64,000 nt of DNA from Ectocarpus siliculosus (GCA_000310025.1 FN649753.1:923214-987213); one strand, 5' to 3'; shown: positions 22,501 to 34,572, numbered from the stretch's first letter. Translations and numbers: made by a program. The notes: a model not told the origin generated them from the letters alone.

Positions 22501-24906
22501 TAGCCGAGATCCGCGGGCTCCCAGAACGCGCTCGTGCGCACTCGTGTTCTTGAGGTTCGATAATGGCGAAGCTCCAGCCGTAAAGCCTCATACCGCGCCT
22601 CCGGTTGCCCTGCCCCCCTGAACTGCGCCTCTCCCGGAGAATCGCCACGACCGATGATGAGCTGCCGCCGCCGCCTGGCTAAGGCGGCCTTGATCTGTGA
22701 TGCACATTGTGGGCAAAATAACCGAGGAAGGGACATCAGGGAGATATTGTAAGACAGCGTGTTATGAAGTGAAACTGAAAGACGTTAGAGGACAAATATC
22801 ATCATGGAAAAAAAAACATATGGAGTGCAGCAAGCTGTGAAAGGTGTAGAAACAAGATGGTGAAACGACACGTACGACCGAAAAGTTGGTCAAATCGCCA
22901 AATCCCCTCTCTGACGATACGTTCGGAGGTAGCCGCGTTTTTTTCACGTGTTGGAGGTGGATATATTATCGGTTTCGGAGTTATTTGGAGATATTGTATA
23001 TATCTGGAACGAGTGGGTTGTGACGATTTTTGGAGGCCGACCCTTGGCCGACCACATGACCATCAATTGAACATGCATAAATTCATTCATGCATGTAGTA
23101 GTGCCGATAAGACAATTGTCATGTGGTTTTCAACTCTATTACGCTCTCTTTTATCACAAGGGTGATGGCCAGGCAATTCCGGAAATTTAGGGGGGGCTGA
23201 CAGCTAAGGGCAGGTTGCCTCCCGAGAGTACGCAGAGAGGGCTATTAAAATAACCCATTCAGTTCGTGGCACAGCTTGATCCGGCATATCACAGCTATTA
23301 AAATAGTGGAGACAGAAAATGACTGCTGTCTCGAGGCATCTCGCGCGTTGCACTGCAGGTCGAGGTTTACGCAATGAGTGTCAGGGCATGGGGTCGACTC
23401 ATGCAAACAATAAAAATCGAACAGCGAAAGAGGGGGTCCCGGAGAATTGTTGGTGTGGTATACTCCAGTATACAGCACAGACTCGTCGGGGTGGCCGTTT
23501 GGTTTTTTTCTACTGCTTGTGCTGTTTTCGTCGGGAGAGCGGCAGATAGGTGCTACGGACGATGCAAGGTGCGATGGAGTCACACAACGCTAGTAACACC
23601 AATGCAGTACTGATATAGCACACTTGCTTCCCTGCCTCGGTAGGTGCTGCAGCTGTATGTGTGTCGTAGGTGTGCTCGCGACCAGCACCAGCTTTGGTAA
23701 TTGTACAAGCTGTAGGGAGAATTTTATCTGCACCGCTGCTGCTGTGCTGCACACGAAATAATGCCAAGCAGCGTTGCCTCGATGTCGGGATCTCGACAAA
23801 CCCTACAGCACTTACCATCTTCGGAAGCCTCGCGTCTTGAGAGCGCTCTCCCGGCGCTCGCCACTACATGTGCAATCTCGAGTTGAAGGAGGAGATCGTC
23901 GTGCCGCCCAGTTCTCCGTGGATCGAGACAAGGACGCTATTATAGCGCAAGCTGGCGCGCCCATGTTCGTAGCCCAAGCTGAAGGAGCCCCTGGGCTTGG
24001 CCGCTTGACCATCGCATCTCCATGGGCTTTGCATTGTTGGTCGTGCGTGTGTGTTGCATGGTAGTGGTGTGGCTTGGGCTGGCTGTTGTGTGTCGCACCC
24101 AAGATGCAGCTGCAGCGGATGCCGACGGGCCGGGGCTCAACTGATCGGAATTTGATGAATATGTATGTACATGTCCCGGTCGCCCACAATAATTGCGCCG
24201 CTTCGCCAGAACTTCGCACCCCTGCTGTGCATGTCGATATGCATCATGATAATGGGACAAGAAGCACCACAACCACACCTACCTATCCCGCCGCACGCCC
24301 TTGCGCATTTTTCTTCATACGTCGCACCCGACAGGCAAAGAAAAACAATAATACTACTTATTTCGGAGTATCTCTACATGTATGCGCCCGTTCATAACGG
24401 TCGAGGATGTGGCAGAGGATCCAACCGTACCTGATGGGCTTGTCTGTGGGCTGGGCATGGGGACCACTTGAGCACAGCAAAGAAGGAAACAAGAGATACC
24501 GGTGCCACGGTGGCTTCGTCGGGGGCGTCATACGAGGGGGGGGGTGTTTCGCCACAGCTTCGGCGCAAGCTCTGGATGGTTCGTGGGAAGAAGGAGATCA
24601 AGGTTCGTGAACTCTTTACTTTTGGGGTATGGCATTTGTGTCCACATCGCGTTTTCCACCACCACAAATTGTCACAAACAACCAAGTGACTATTTAACAA
24701 TAGACATTGCGCAGTCCAGAAGGCATTTTGTCTGTGTTTCGGTCACCAGCAGGTGGTGGTTGTCCGAGGCGGGATGTAGCCACAACGGGCCGTCATGCTT
24801 TACTGCAAAAATCCAAAGCTTCCACACTGCATCTGCGCCCTTGATGCCTCGCGACACAAACTGGAGGGTACCGTCACAGCGTTTTCCAAGACATACGTTC
24901 ATCCAC
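19591..24906 (-). CDS. Hypothetical multi-exon gene, product not recognised (composite of exon-like segments)
   Basis: I do not recognise the product. On the minus strand a series of segments with good acceptor and donor sites read as protein: 24747-24906 (LWIFAVKHDGPLWLHPASDN), about 24600-24431, 24026-23816 (donor GTAAGTGC), 22694-22487 (IKAALARRRRQLIIGRG, resembling a basic IQ-type helix; donor GTAAGT), 21516-21383 (GCTLELHLEAHESGGWDALN; donor GTGAGT), 20392-20238 (PLKTQEVVPELLRTSDLREP) and 19973 downward (APHLDPHPVVSNAVVDLTL), ending at a stop near 19710 or 19591. Phases agree between the last two, but not between all neighbours, so exons are missing or some segments are false. An alternative start is the ATG at 22736 (MSLPRLFCPQC). 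It could be one gene or two. The splice-site quality is seen; the gene model is inference. Confidence 0.35.
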
Positions 24907-25559
24907 CTGCAGTGTCGGAAGGTGGGGGAGTTCTATAATGTTTTCGGTTCTCACGCTCGATGTATCGCAATGTGGACTACTGAACCTCAAAACGTTCATC
25001 GCCCAACCTTGCCCTGACATCGAGCTCTTGTACTCTACATTCTGGTCTGTTGGCTACTTGTATATTGTATGCATAGATACTTCGGAGTACAGATCGACGG
25101 TGGTACCCATATCCCCCCCTCCCCCAACAAATAATGTCCTTCCCAATTTCGGCGAAAAACTGTCAACTTTTTGTGGTATCCCCCGGGGTGATTGTTTTTT
25201 CAAAAACAAAGTTGTCCCGCCCTATTATATGTACTCCCGGGGTAAAGTAAACATTATCAGCCTTTTTTTGTGAGACAGCCCCTCGGGGATTTGTTTTCGG
25301 GTGATTTTTTGCCACAAGTACTTATACTTACCAGATCACAACGTGTCAGAGCTGACGCGCCCAACCCTAAGTATTGTATTTTACCGTGTTTGGAAACGAC
25401 GTTAACTGAAGGCAATACCGACGAATCGTAGTCGCTGGAGATGTCGCTTTGGTCGTCTTGCTCGCTCTCCTTCCTGCACCAGTCCCTGATGAGTTAGGCA
25501 CGTAATGCCAACAAGCACCACACTCTCTCCTTGAAGCAAACGGGTCACGCTAAGCTAAC

Positions 25560-26415
25560 CTGCTACCTCTTGGCCCCTTGCAAGGCCTGCTATCCTCCCA
25601 GGGTCCCAACATACACTTTGTGGGCAGTCTTCACCTGACAAGACCCCGCCCTATACACCACACAGGGCATGTTCGTATGGGGTAACCCCTGCAAGGTCTG
25701 ACACCTTGCCGGGGCCCACATTTTCACCTTTTTTACACCATGACCCTGGCAGGGCATGTCCGACAACACTGATCAGGGTATTGGCCTGCACAAGGTCATG
25801 ACCTTCGACCCCCCCAAGGAAAAGAGCACCTTATCAGGGTCCTCTCCCACACCTTGTGGCCACTACAGTAGCCACCCTCTACAGCCCCCCTACAGGGTGC
25901 CTACAGGGTTGAGCCCTCTGCCAAGGGGTCCCCAAAGTGACTCGAAACAAGCCTCACTATTATTGTGTTCCCCCCGGCGTGATCAACCCTCGAAGTTTTC
26001 ACGGGAAAGTTCATCTCCTCCCCGCGTACAGCACCGTCGACCGCGGTACTCCCTCGCGCCCGACCACTGTTTTTTTTCAATATGCCATGCACCATAAAAC
26101 CTACGGAGTATGACCATGATAAACAAACGTTGTGAATAGGAAGAGGACATCATAACGCAAACTGGAGACGTGTCAAATAAAAGAGCCCACATGCGCGTGA
26201 CGACTGTTGTTTGAGAGCACACTGATCAGTTTGGGTCGGAAGGCCTGCTATCCTCCCAGGGTTCCAACATTGGATGGCAGGGCGACGCCCCTAAAAACCG
26301 TAATGGGGGGGGGGGATAGCTCCGAAGGTCTCCATTTTCAACCCTGCACTAACCCTGTCACCTTACCAAGGCCGAACATGACAGCAGGACGATGCCCCTC
26401 AACACCGTAGAGGGG
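25560..26415. repeat. Repeat field rich in CCTTGCAAGG and CAGGGT, copy 1
   Basis: This stretch and 27418-27810 share the order GGGGTAACCCC, GCAAGG, ACACCTTGC or GCACCTTGC, TTCACCTT, GACCCTG, CAGGGCAT, CACAAGGT or TACAAGGT, AAGGTC, CCCTACAGGGTGCCTACAGG, and CCCTCTGCCAAGGGGTCCCC. They are perhaps two-thirds identical. Within copy 1, GGCCTGCTATCCTCCCAGGG occurs twice (near 25585 and 26241). Many of the 6-10 base words are self-complementary. No gene is supported, although a 113-codon open stretch (25756-26097 plus) passes through it. Confidence 0.6.
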
Positions 26416-26975
26416 GGGGTGTACTCATAGTCCTGCATGCCGTCGTCGTTAGACCATTGACCTCGCATCCCTACAAAGCCGGGACGGAGCACGCCGGGTT
26501 CTCACCGGACCAGGCTCTCACATCACCAAGCGCGAAGCGCCGTGAGGTATTTGGCGAGTCGCATGAAGGGTGAGCTACATCCTGCTAAGGGTGTTCGGCA
26601 TCTTGTGCTTACTTCCTTGCGTACGGATGACAGCTGCGTATGACCTAATTTATTTCCTGGTGCTTTCACTTCCAGAGACAGTTGTAAGCACTGTGTAACT
26701 GCCTCGAGGATGCTTGACCATTTTAACACAACGTGGTGCGATCATCCCCCGTTGCGTGGAGTGAGGTTTCTTCACCCCGCACAACATGATTTACTCGACG
26801 ACCATTATGGTTACCGCTAAAAAAAAAAAGAGGTAAAAAAAAAAAAACGGTAACCTGGTTGCCGAGTTCACGAAGTGAATTGGCTTGTTTTACAACGTCG
26901 TTGCCAAGCGACGAAAACCCAATCCCGATGGCAAACACCAAGGGGGGGGGGCGAAAGGGGGGCCCTAAAAGGGGG
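26416..26975 (+). mobile_element. Dispersed repeat of unknown class, copy 2, ending at an assembly gap
   Basis: Reverse-complement match of 7155-7690, from GTGTACTCATAGTCCTGCATG to the poly-G just before the N run. In this orientation a lysine-rich open start lies at about 26788-26940, also seen in the copies at 7.2 kb and 35.3 kb. The last 40 bases before the gap are runs of G and look like low-quality contig end. The element looks broken and its class is unknown. Confidence 0.6.
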
Positions 26976-27417
26976 NNNNNNNNNNNNNNNNNNNNNNNNN
27001 NNNNNNNNNNNNNNNNNNNNNNNNNNNNNNNNNNNNNNNNNNNNNNNNNNNNNNNNNNNNNNNNNNNNNNNNNNNNNNNNNNNNNNNNNNNNNNNNNNNN
27101 NNNNNNNNNNNNNNNNNNNNNNNNNNNNNNNNNNNNNNNNNNNNNNNNNNNNNNNNNNNNNNNNNNNNNNNNNNNNNNNNNNNNNNNNNNNNNNNNNNNN
27201 NNNNNNNNNNNNNNNNNNNNNNNNNNNNNNNNNNNNNNNNNNNNNNNNNNNNNNNNNNNNNNNNNNNNNNNNNNNNNNNNNNNNNNNNNNNNNNNNNNNN
27301 NNNNNNNNNNNNNNNNNNNNNNNNNNNNNNNNNNNNNNNNNNNNNNNNNNNNNNNNNNNNNNNNNNNNNNNNNNNNNNNNNNNNNNNNNNNNNNNNNNNN
27401 NNNNNNNNNNNNNNNNN
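26976..27417. other. Assembly gap, 442 N
   Basis: Run of 442 N. Its size is not a round number, so it may be an estimated gap. It falls inside or next to a dispersed repeat and hides whatever joins copies 1 and 2 of the CCTTGCAAGG field. Confidence 0.95.
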
Positions 27418-27810
27418 CGTTTTAAACCCTGTGCGAACCCTTCACCTTTCCAAGGCCTAACACATTACCTTGTAGCAACCGTTCCTCTGACAAGGTCCCA
27501 CGAGATACCCCGTACAAGGTGATGGGCGTGCAGCAGGATCATGAGGGGTAACCCCAGCAAGGCCTAGCACCTTGCGAGGGTCCACGTGTTCACCTTGTTT
27601 ACTTCACGACCCTGTCAGGGCATCACCGAGAATACCGGACAGGGTGTCGGGCATGTACAAGGTAAACGCCATGGACCCCACCAATGGACAACACCTTACC
27701 AAGGTCCAGGCTCTGACGTTGGCATCGCTCCGAACCCTGTACAACCCCCCCACAGGGTGCCTGCAGGGTTAAACCCCCTGCCAAGGGTCCCCCAGGGGTA
27801 GCCGAGTGGC
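27418..27810. repeat. CCTTGCAAGG repeat field, copy 2
   Basis: Diverged copy of 25560-26415 (see there). It ends at CCAAGGGTCCCCCAGGGGTAG, after which the sequence becomes unique. The 15 bases that follow, GGTAGCCGAGTGGCC, resemble the 5' end of a tRNA, but no cloverleaf can be completed. Confidence 0.55.
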
Positions 27811-28396
27811 CACCGGTGCGTGCACACGGCAACAACGTGGTACGTACATGCCTGAAACACACACACACCCGCCAATGGCAAGTAAGTACAGGTCTACGCT
27901 GTAGGAAGGAATTGAACAGGGTTAGTTAATTTTATTGTTGTGGTACGCCAAAGCAAGCTTGTGCTTTGAGTTCTCGAACATGCATGCACGCACATCTCAC
28001 GGAAAACTGCAAGTTTGTTTTTCTTCTGTAATACTGTCAACGACGCTCTACAGTAGAAAATAGTAGTATTGAAGATCAGATGCTGCCGTAGCCTAACACT
28101 CTACTTACTACCATATACAGGTGAACGGTAGAGAGTTTACGTACGCTTGTTGTGCAATGTACCACTACAATATACATAATAATACCCCACCATATACAGG
28201 TGAGCGTCTTTTCCAGCTTCGTGCCCTTGGTATGCTGTGCACAGTCTTCACCCACCACCCTTTCCTTTCAGCGTAATTCTGAGCTGACGGCGAGGGCGCT
28301 TGGCGCCCGAGCCTGGAGACCTTGTATTTTATGTATATTATTATTTTTTTATTTCTTTATTTTTTTCTTGATATGACACAACGAAACCATCTCTAT

Positions 28397-28429
<33 letters not shown>

Positions 28430-29760
28430 CTTCACATTAAAAACCGTTCCGATCTCTATAGAAAAGTCTGAGACAGATTAGCAATGGATTCATAGCGTCA
28501 GAAAATACCTGTATGTCTACGATTCCCAGACAGCATATAGGGACATCTCCCCTGCGGGTAACAGGCTCAACAAGACAGTTTTGGTAGCTGTCTTGTGTGT
28601 CTCATATATGTTATGTTGGGAAGGTGCAGATGATATGTGTTAGGTACTGGTCGGGCGTTTTGAGTGTTATTTTAATTAAGGAATTAAGGAATAATAAAAA
28701 CACACACAGAAAGACTACCCATTCGAGATATACCCACAGTCGAACGGGATGTGGTGGAGTCTTTTCAGTGAGTGGAGGGAAACCGGCTGGGTACTGGACT
28801 TATTTCGAGTCTTTTTAACTCTATACACTGATGATTTATACCAGTGATGCCAGCTGGTGCTAACTAAGTACAAAAACACATCTATCTGTATAGGTAACCT
28901 ACATTTTACAATACATCCCCTGTAGTTCTCTACTGGGTCAACGGCAAAATATCGGGGAGAAACCCTCCGTTGTGCCGTGTATTGTAAATTGTAACCTTCA
29001 CAGGGGACACGGCGCAGTGTCTATTGACAGCTTGCTGGTTTATTAGACATATTAGGAATAACGTTGTAAAATTCATGGAAGGTGGAACAAAATCTACAGC
29101 AGTACATCATCAGTCCTACATCACTCGTTTTTCAAATCTACAGATTTTTTAATTTCACGGACAGCAGGTGTTTCCCGCCGTTTTTTTAAATTTACAAATC
29201 GTTTTTGATCCTTTGGGGTAACGTATCAGGGATGTTTATACAGCAGTAGATGAGAATGGTATACCTGGTTCATGGTAGGTAGGGCATACCATTCAGGTTG
29301 TATCATGTTAGCTTGTTTCTTGTTATGTTGGGTGTTGGTAAACATCATCAGTAGAGCATGGAAAGTTTCCAAATGATATACATCTAAATGTGGTGGTTGT
29401 TGTCAACTTCCCTGGTGTTCCTCAAAGCGGTTTGGCGAGATATCTTGTCGCAACCATGTCGTAATCACGTCGTAGAGCATCCGTCATGAAGGTCAGCAGC
29501 AGCAATAATATAAACACACACAGAAATTTTTATTATTGCGCCGCCAGTCGGAGCTCGATTTGCCAAACGGCACGTAACCAACCGCGAAACGCATAAAAAA
29601 AAAAACACACACACACACACACAGCAGCCACGTTGAGCTGACCACGCCGTGTCCCATGTAAGTGGACTACCTGCTCCAGTCGCAGGATTAATTCAAAGAG
29701 ACGAGGTTACATTTCTGTGAACTGTAGGAGGGTCATGATGACGCTGACGTCATATGCTGT
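27811..29760. other. Intergenic DNA with repeats and microsatellites; no gene supported
   Basis: AT-richer than the gene regions. It holds a GTT microsatellite (28400-28429), the dispersed repeat copy at 28371-28655, and a CA microsatellite (29604-29623). No open stretch over 75 codons has protein-like composition. A fragment at 28095-28200 has a short phrase repeated twice (ACCATATACAGGTGA at about 28110 and 28189). Confidence 0.45.
28371..28655 (+). repeat. Dispersed repeat, copy 2 (partner 17218-17450)
   Basis: Same-orientation homologue of 17218-17450, expanded by a GTT microsatellite of about ten units. The phrase CTTCACATTAAAAACCGTTCC after the microsatellite also occurs near 3172 in slightly altered form. 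Confidence 0.6.
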
Positions 29761-29853
29761 TTGATATGTAGGCTAGTATGTGCAGCAGGTCCAGCACCCC
29801 GGACTAAATTTCACGCGAGACCGGAGACGTACGGAATACGGAAGCGCGGTCGG

Positions 29854-32421
29854 ATGTGTGCCCAGAACTGCCGTACGTTCATATGGGGAGGCACGGGGGT
29901 TCCTGTGCACGATAACGACGGGGTCTGCTTTTGTGTCTGCGAGGACGACAGCTGGAGCAATCTCAATATCCTCGGTCTCGCCTCTTGTATTCCGGTGAAG
30001 ACGTACGTGATATTCGGTTGGGTCGGCCTCGCGTTTTCCATGGCAGCACTCAGTCATGCGGCCTACCACTTCCAACGACAGGTGGGTGGTCCCAGTCCAA
30101 TACGGCGGGAGGGCGGTTGTTCCGTCGTTGACGTGTAGATGATTCATCCAGAGGTACCAGAAAACGCACCGGATATCGCACCGGGGATGCACACACACGT
30201 GATATGCTGGAAAAATTATTGAATTTCAGAAAAGTCAGTACGACCGCAAGGGGTCGGGGCAAGTCAATACTGGGATATTTGTCCGCGTTCCACCTCAATT
30301 GAGAAGCGACTCGTACACTTCCTTCGTGTGAAACGAAACTGTAGTACGTAGCCTAAAATGAAGGAACAGGGGGGGAAAAGGAAATTTACCCTTCGCGGTC
30401 AACAAGTGGAAAGGGACGGATGAACCCTTTTCGCGATGATGCAAAAAAATACCTAGTTCAGGTAGGTGCGCCGCATGGTCGAGAAAACGCCGAAAGAAAA
30501 TATCCCACTCGACTTGGCTTCCCTTTGCTGTCACCCCGGCTGAATGATGCGTCCAGAACATACGTCAAAGGTCGAAGGACTGACGTAAGGCTACACAGAA
30601 AGAACTGAGATATTCACACGCCGCTCGCTTTATTTTGACCACCGCCAAAGCCGCGAGTACAAAACGACTACACAATTCCGTCCCCATGCTACTAAGGAGC
30701 AGCCACCAAGACGTATTCCAGCCCTCTCTCCATACATGAGACTTCGAACACGCATCCACCCGCGTGCAATTTCGCCGCCGGCAGCTTGGTTTGACATGGA
30801 AACGAGACCATGACTTGAACGTCACAAGCTGTACCACACCGAATGCTTCATCTTCCTGGCGATAGGTATTCTTCTACTGAGAGGATTTAACATAGTGTGG
30901 CGTGTTGTCTAAGAGAGAGTGACGTGTATTGCTGTCCTCAAAAACGGCCGCCCTCATGGTCTTGGTGGTAACCCCGACAAGACGCCAACAGCACGGAAGG
31001 CTATACAAAAGTAGTTGTACAAGTAGACAAAATGCAGTGAAGAGCGCTTGTTCATGATAACACTTCCGAGGAGCACGGGCGCATACTTAGGCGTAGAGCA
31101 ACGAACATTTCAAGTGTACCCTGAATAACGGTGTACCCCGGTAGGAATGGGGAGCTCTTGAGACTATGAGGAGGAACCGTAGGCAGAGCTTTGGGTGAAG
31201 GTTTAATAAAGGAGATAGCGGCAAAACGCGAAACATCATCTGCTACACGGCCACTTTGACACATTGTGTAAGATAAGTGTTCAATATATATACTGTTTGG
31301 ACAATATTGACAACCAGTTAGCCAGCACTTACTTGACACTACTAGATCAGACTCACCATCGTGCCTACGGCAAGAACTCTACGCACGTCCTGTGGTTGAA
31401 CACGTGCTGTATCCTCTCCGCCCTTCTCGCTCTATCTCTCGTTCCCTCTCTCTCTTGTTTGTCTTTGGCTGACTGAATCCTGACTCTACCCCCCCGCTCT
31501 CTCTCTCGCTCGGCCCGCCCCAATCAACGAGGGAGCAGCGTGTGGTTCCACACGCAGCACATATCGGCCTCGACCTCACACCCTGAGCAATGTCGTCGGA
31601 AATTGCACAAGAGCGTGATTGCTTCTTCCACCACCGCCGCTGGCTACTTCTGCATGGTGCTTACACAGCAGCTGCGGTGGTCCTTTACCGTCTTGGCGAT
31701 TGTGCACATGGGGGTTGCTCTCTCTGGCTTGTGCATCACGCGCATGTGGATGTATACTCAAGACCCTCGCTTGATGCAAGAAAGCTCGGAGATGCTGGCA
31801 TTTGTAAATTTCCTCGAACGCCCAACCGGACACGCGGCGGCATGCTGTGTGGTCATGAGTACACCCAGCGTTGGAGTCCTCTTGGTGTTGCTGCGAAAAC
31901 CAGGAACAGCTGTCAAAATCCTGATAGCGGGCGCGGCAGCTCTTAGCTTGCTTATCGCAGTGGTGTTTTGGGTGTGCGGGAGGTCTCTGATGCGCGTGAT
32001 CGATAAATCCCTACAGGCGCACGCCATGGCCACAGAAGCAGCAGGTCAACCATCGAAGCGAAGCGGTGGGGATCTGGCTCTTCTAGCCTCTAGAAAGAAG
32101 ATCAAGAGCCTCATCATTTTCGTTGTTCTGCAGGTGATTGTGTTCGACCCAGTCTTACTGTTTTCAGTTTTCAGCAGGTATGGAGAAGAGGCGCCATTGC
32201 TTCTTTTTGGTGTTGTTCTAGGCATTATGCCTCCGATCTGGTTGATGGTTGGAGTCCAGATTTTCGCAGGGAGAAGTAGAGTACGTTGGAGCGAGCGGCG
32301 CATGGCACGGGGTATCCAAGGCACTGGGCGGTCTTTAGGCCGGCCAACTTCGCCGGGGTTAGCGATGATGAAGTCATTGGTTCGAAATACGCACCAGGTT
32401 GTACCAATCGAGGCATCTTAG
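29854..32421 (+). CDS. Predicted multi-pass membrane protein, function unknown
   Basis: The main exon runs from an acceptor at 31557/31558 to a stop at 32419-32421. An upstream exon ending at 30081 (AYHFQRQ, donor GTGGGT) joins it in the same phase. The upstream exon has one hydrophobic segment (VIFGWVGLAFSMAALSHAAY); the main exon has five more (TVLAIVHMGVALSGL, CCVVMSTPSVGVLLVLL, ILIAGAAALSLLIAVVFWV, LIIFVVLQVIVFDPVLLFSV and APLLLFGVVLGIMPPIWLM), so about six membrane spans, with a basic cytosolic tail (RSRVRWSERRMARGIQ). I do not recognise a family. The ATG at 29854 is the first in frame after a plausible 5' region, but the true start may lie in an unseen upstream exon. Other exons could exist between 30082 and 31557. 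The strong hydrophobic pattern makes a real gene likely. Confidence 0.55.
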
Positions 32422-33303
32422 CACGGCAAGACACGTCACCCCCAACGGAAAGAACGAGCAACAGAAGAAGCCCATATGGATAGTCGTGTATTGTTTCGTA
32501 CCCCGCCGGCGTGACCTTGAACCTTGAACCAATCATGCGGGCATGTAGGAGAGGGTGGTCATTGTGTTGGTGACCATGGTGTGAAGGTGTTCGTTGGGTT
32601 GTCCTAATCCCAACCGGTCAATTCGAGAGAGAATGGGGATATTAGTGTGAGAGAATAGTTTGTGTGTCAGGGCACTTTTGACCTTTGTCTCTGCTAGTAG
32701 AGAACAGAAGCAGGCCGGCTAGCGTACAAAGTGTACGTCCTGGGTGCTTTCGAATTTTGACCGCTGCAAGCAGCAAACACGTGCGTCAGCTTGCTCATGT
32801 TGAAGCAAAAGATTGGCGAACCAAGTAGGAGCACCTCTTGTAATACGTCCTCTTCACATGTTGATGTTTGTAGATCGCATATTGTGAAGTATGGACGTAT
32901 GGACTATATTGTTCGCATATGTTGTGACAAGAAGCACTACGCGCATGCATGCACTGTGGGGCCCATTATCCTTGTTCGAGCTTGGTTGGGAGTTGTCGCA
33001 ACGACCTGATCAACAGAACAGTAACTTTCGCGTAATGATACATTCCCCAGGAGGATTTCAAGACACAATGGGTCTAGCCACCCAATGCGAAACGATAAGG
33101 CGTGTTTGAAGCGAGGTACACACCACACAGGCGGTAAGGCTACTCGCAGGGCTTGGGCGGCTGCATAACCGTACTGCACGCACAGAGGTGTGCACTTCAG
33201 GCGGGAGAAGACATTGACCTCTCCTAAAAGCAGATAATACACTGAAGCTCACCCCCCACCCACAGCACTTCCTTTTCTTCGTACACGTACACGATATCAG
33301 AGG
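32422..33303. other. 3' flank of the membrane-protein gene; repeat with partner at 35520-35695
   Basis: No gene is supported. The 200 bases at 32505-32705 (GTGACCTTGAACCTTGAACC ... GTGTGTCAGGGCACTTTTGACC ... CTCTGCTAGTAGAGAAC) match 35520-35695 (GTGACCTTGAAACTTTAATC ... GTGTGTCCGGGCACATTGAACC ... TTCTGCTAGCGTAACC) in the same order. An old duplication or a short element lying in or near the gene's 3' untranslated region would explain it. Confidence 0.4.
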
Positions 33304-34112
33304 GGGACGGTGGCCCGCACAGTAAGCTCCTGCTGTCACTCCGACGATGACCGTGAGTACATGACGCACGTTTGTGCCGGCACCGAAGCAAACGACGACC
33401 CGGCTCGGTACAACGCCCGTCTTCATTATTTTCAGTTTGTCTTGCAATATTCAGTCAGCGGACTGATTGGGGATGGGCGGACCACTCGCCGGTTCCCGGC
33501 GTGTGTGTGGTTACAGGTGCTGTGAATGGCCAACATAATAGTAGCGCACTCAGGTTGTTCGAGGCAAACGCCCCCCGTGCGCCAGAGGGCATTGCCCTCC
33601 CGCGAGATACGGGGTTCCCTCCTTCCCCGCCCCGCGGATAGATCGCACGCATGGCATAGCACTACTTCGAAGTTGCAAGCAACGCGAGAAACGTATCCCT
33701 CCGAGAACAATAGTGTTTGTGACTGACAACTTCCTCGGCACGATTACTATCAACGTGAAGGCGTTGAACGGTCCGTTATTCATTACGGTCAACATTTCTA
33801 GTTTTCGTAGGTTGCAGTGTTTCCTGCCTGTAGTTTGTTCCTCGCAGGTTCTTTCTTTCTTGAATGGTGACGCGGCCATCAACGACCACACAAAGCGGTT
33901 TCTGGGACAAAATTGAGGTCGCTCGGTGCTATCCCCTGTTTGATCTCGGAAAACATGCGGTGGGGGCGTCACCCCTCCTGTAGTTTCTTCCTCCTGCGCG
34001 TGGCAGGTGACACCGGAGATATTGCAGCTTTTTCTACATCTTTCTATTGGAAACTTGCTCCCGCGTGGCAACAATCAGCTAGAAGACTAGATCCCAGGAG
34101 GGGTTTTTCTTT
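33304..34112 (+). pseudogene. Decayed duplicate of the sulfotransferase gene
   Basis: 33308-33360 matches the end of sulfotransferase exon 2 and its donor (GGTGGCCCGCAC, A(G/A)TAAGCTC, ATGACCGTGAGTAC). The following DNA matches intron 2 (GGACTGATTGGGGATG against GGCTGATTGGGTGTG, then ACTCGCC). 33915-34110 matches the end of intron 6 and the start of exon 7 (GTCGCTCGGTGCTATCCCCTGTTTG; then GGCAGGTGACACCGGAGAT and ATTGCAG). Between these, 33845-33905 may be a diverged exon 5. Because intron sequence is kept, this is a segmental DNA copy, not a retrocopy. The nucleotide loop exon (exon 1), most of exon 2 and exons 3 and 4 are missing, and the remaining pieces are not open, so it is non-functional. 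Confidence 0.7.
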
Positions 34113-34179
34113 TGCGCACGAACCAACTAGATAAAATGTACTGAAAAATGTCGAGGTCAGGTTTGGGTGCCCTAATACA

Positions 34180-34445
34180 TTGTTTTGTCACTACTCCATG
34201 GAAATTCCTGGGGGAAAGTCACGGAGGTCCATCGTATTCCACAGTGGAACCTGTACGTCTTGCCATGGAAAGCCATGTTGAATCCCATTTCCACGACATG
34301 TCATGGAGTTCCGTGGCGGCGGTAGAATCCGTGGCAACGGAGTTGCCATTGACTTTTCCGTGGTTGTCCGTGGAACATCCTGTGGGAATCTATGGCTGAC
34401 CTTGGCGTTCGTTCATTTTCCATGTGGAATTGCACGGGAAGAAAA
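34180..34445. repeat. Cluster of TTCCGTGG / CCATGGAA words
   Basis: Within 265 bases the words CCATGGAA, TTCCGTGG, TCCGTGGAAC, TTCCACAGTGGAA, TTTCCACG, TTCCATGTGGAA and relatives occur about twelve times on both strands. The stretch differs from its flanks and has no gene. It could be the inside of an old inverted-repeat element or a binding-site array. Confidence 0.45.
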
Positions 34446-34572
34446 CACGGCAGAAAGGCACGCAATTTTTAATTGGAATTCCAAGCGTAACCCCTAGTAC
34501 CCAGTTACTTCCAGGTTTAGGGTCCAGAAAAATCGCGTCCGCTCGTTGGGAGAGGCTGTACACTCCGGCTCT

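Noticed and set aside
26859-27522. Plus-strand open stretches of 188-215 codons across the second gap
   Set aside because: Almost all of their length is N; they are artefacts of the gap.
27788-27860. Possible tRNA (GGTAGCCGAGTGGCC)
   Set aside because: The 5' phrase looks like a tRNA start, but no anticodon or T-arm pairing can be completed downstream.
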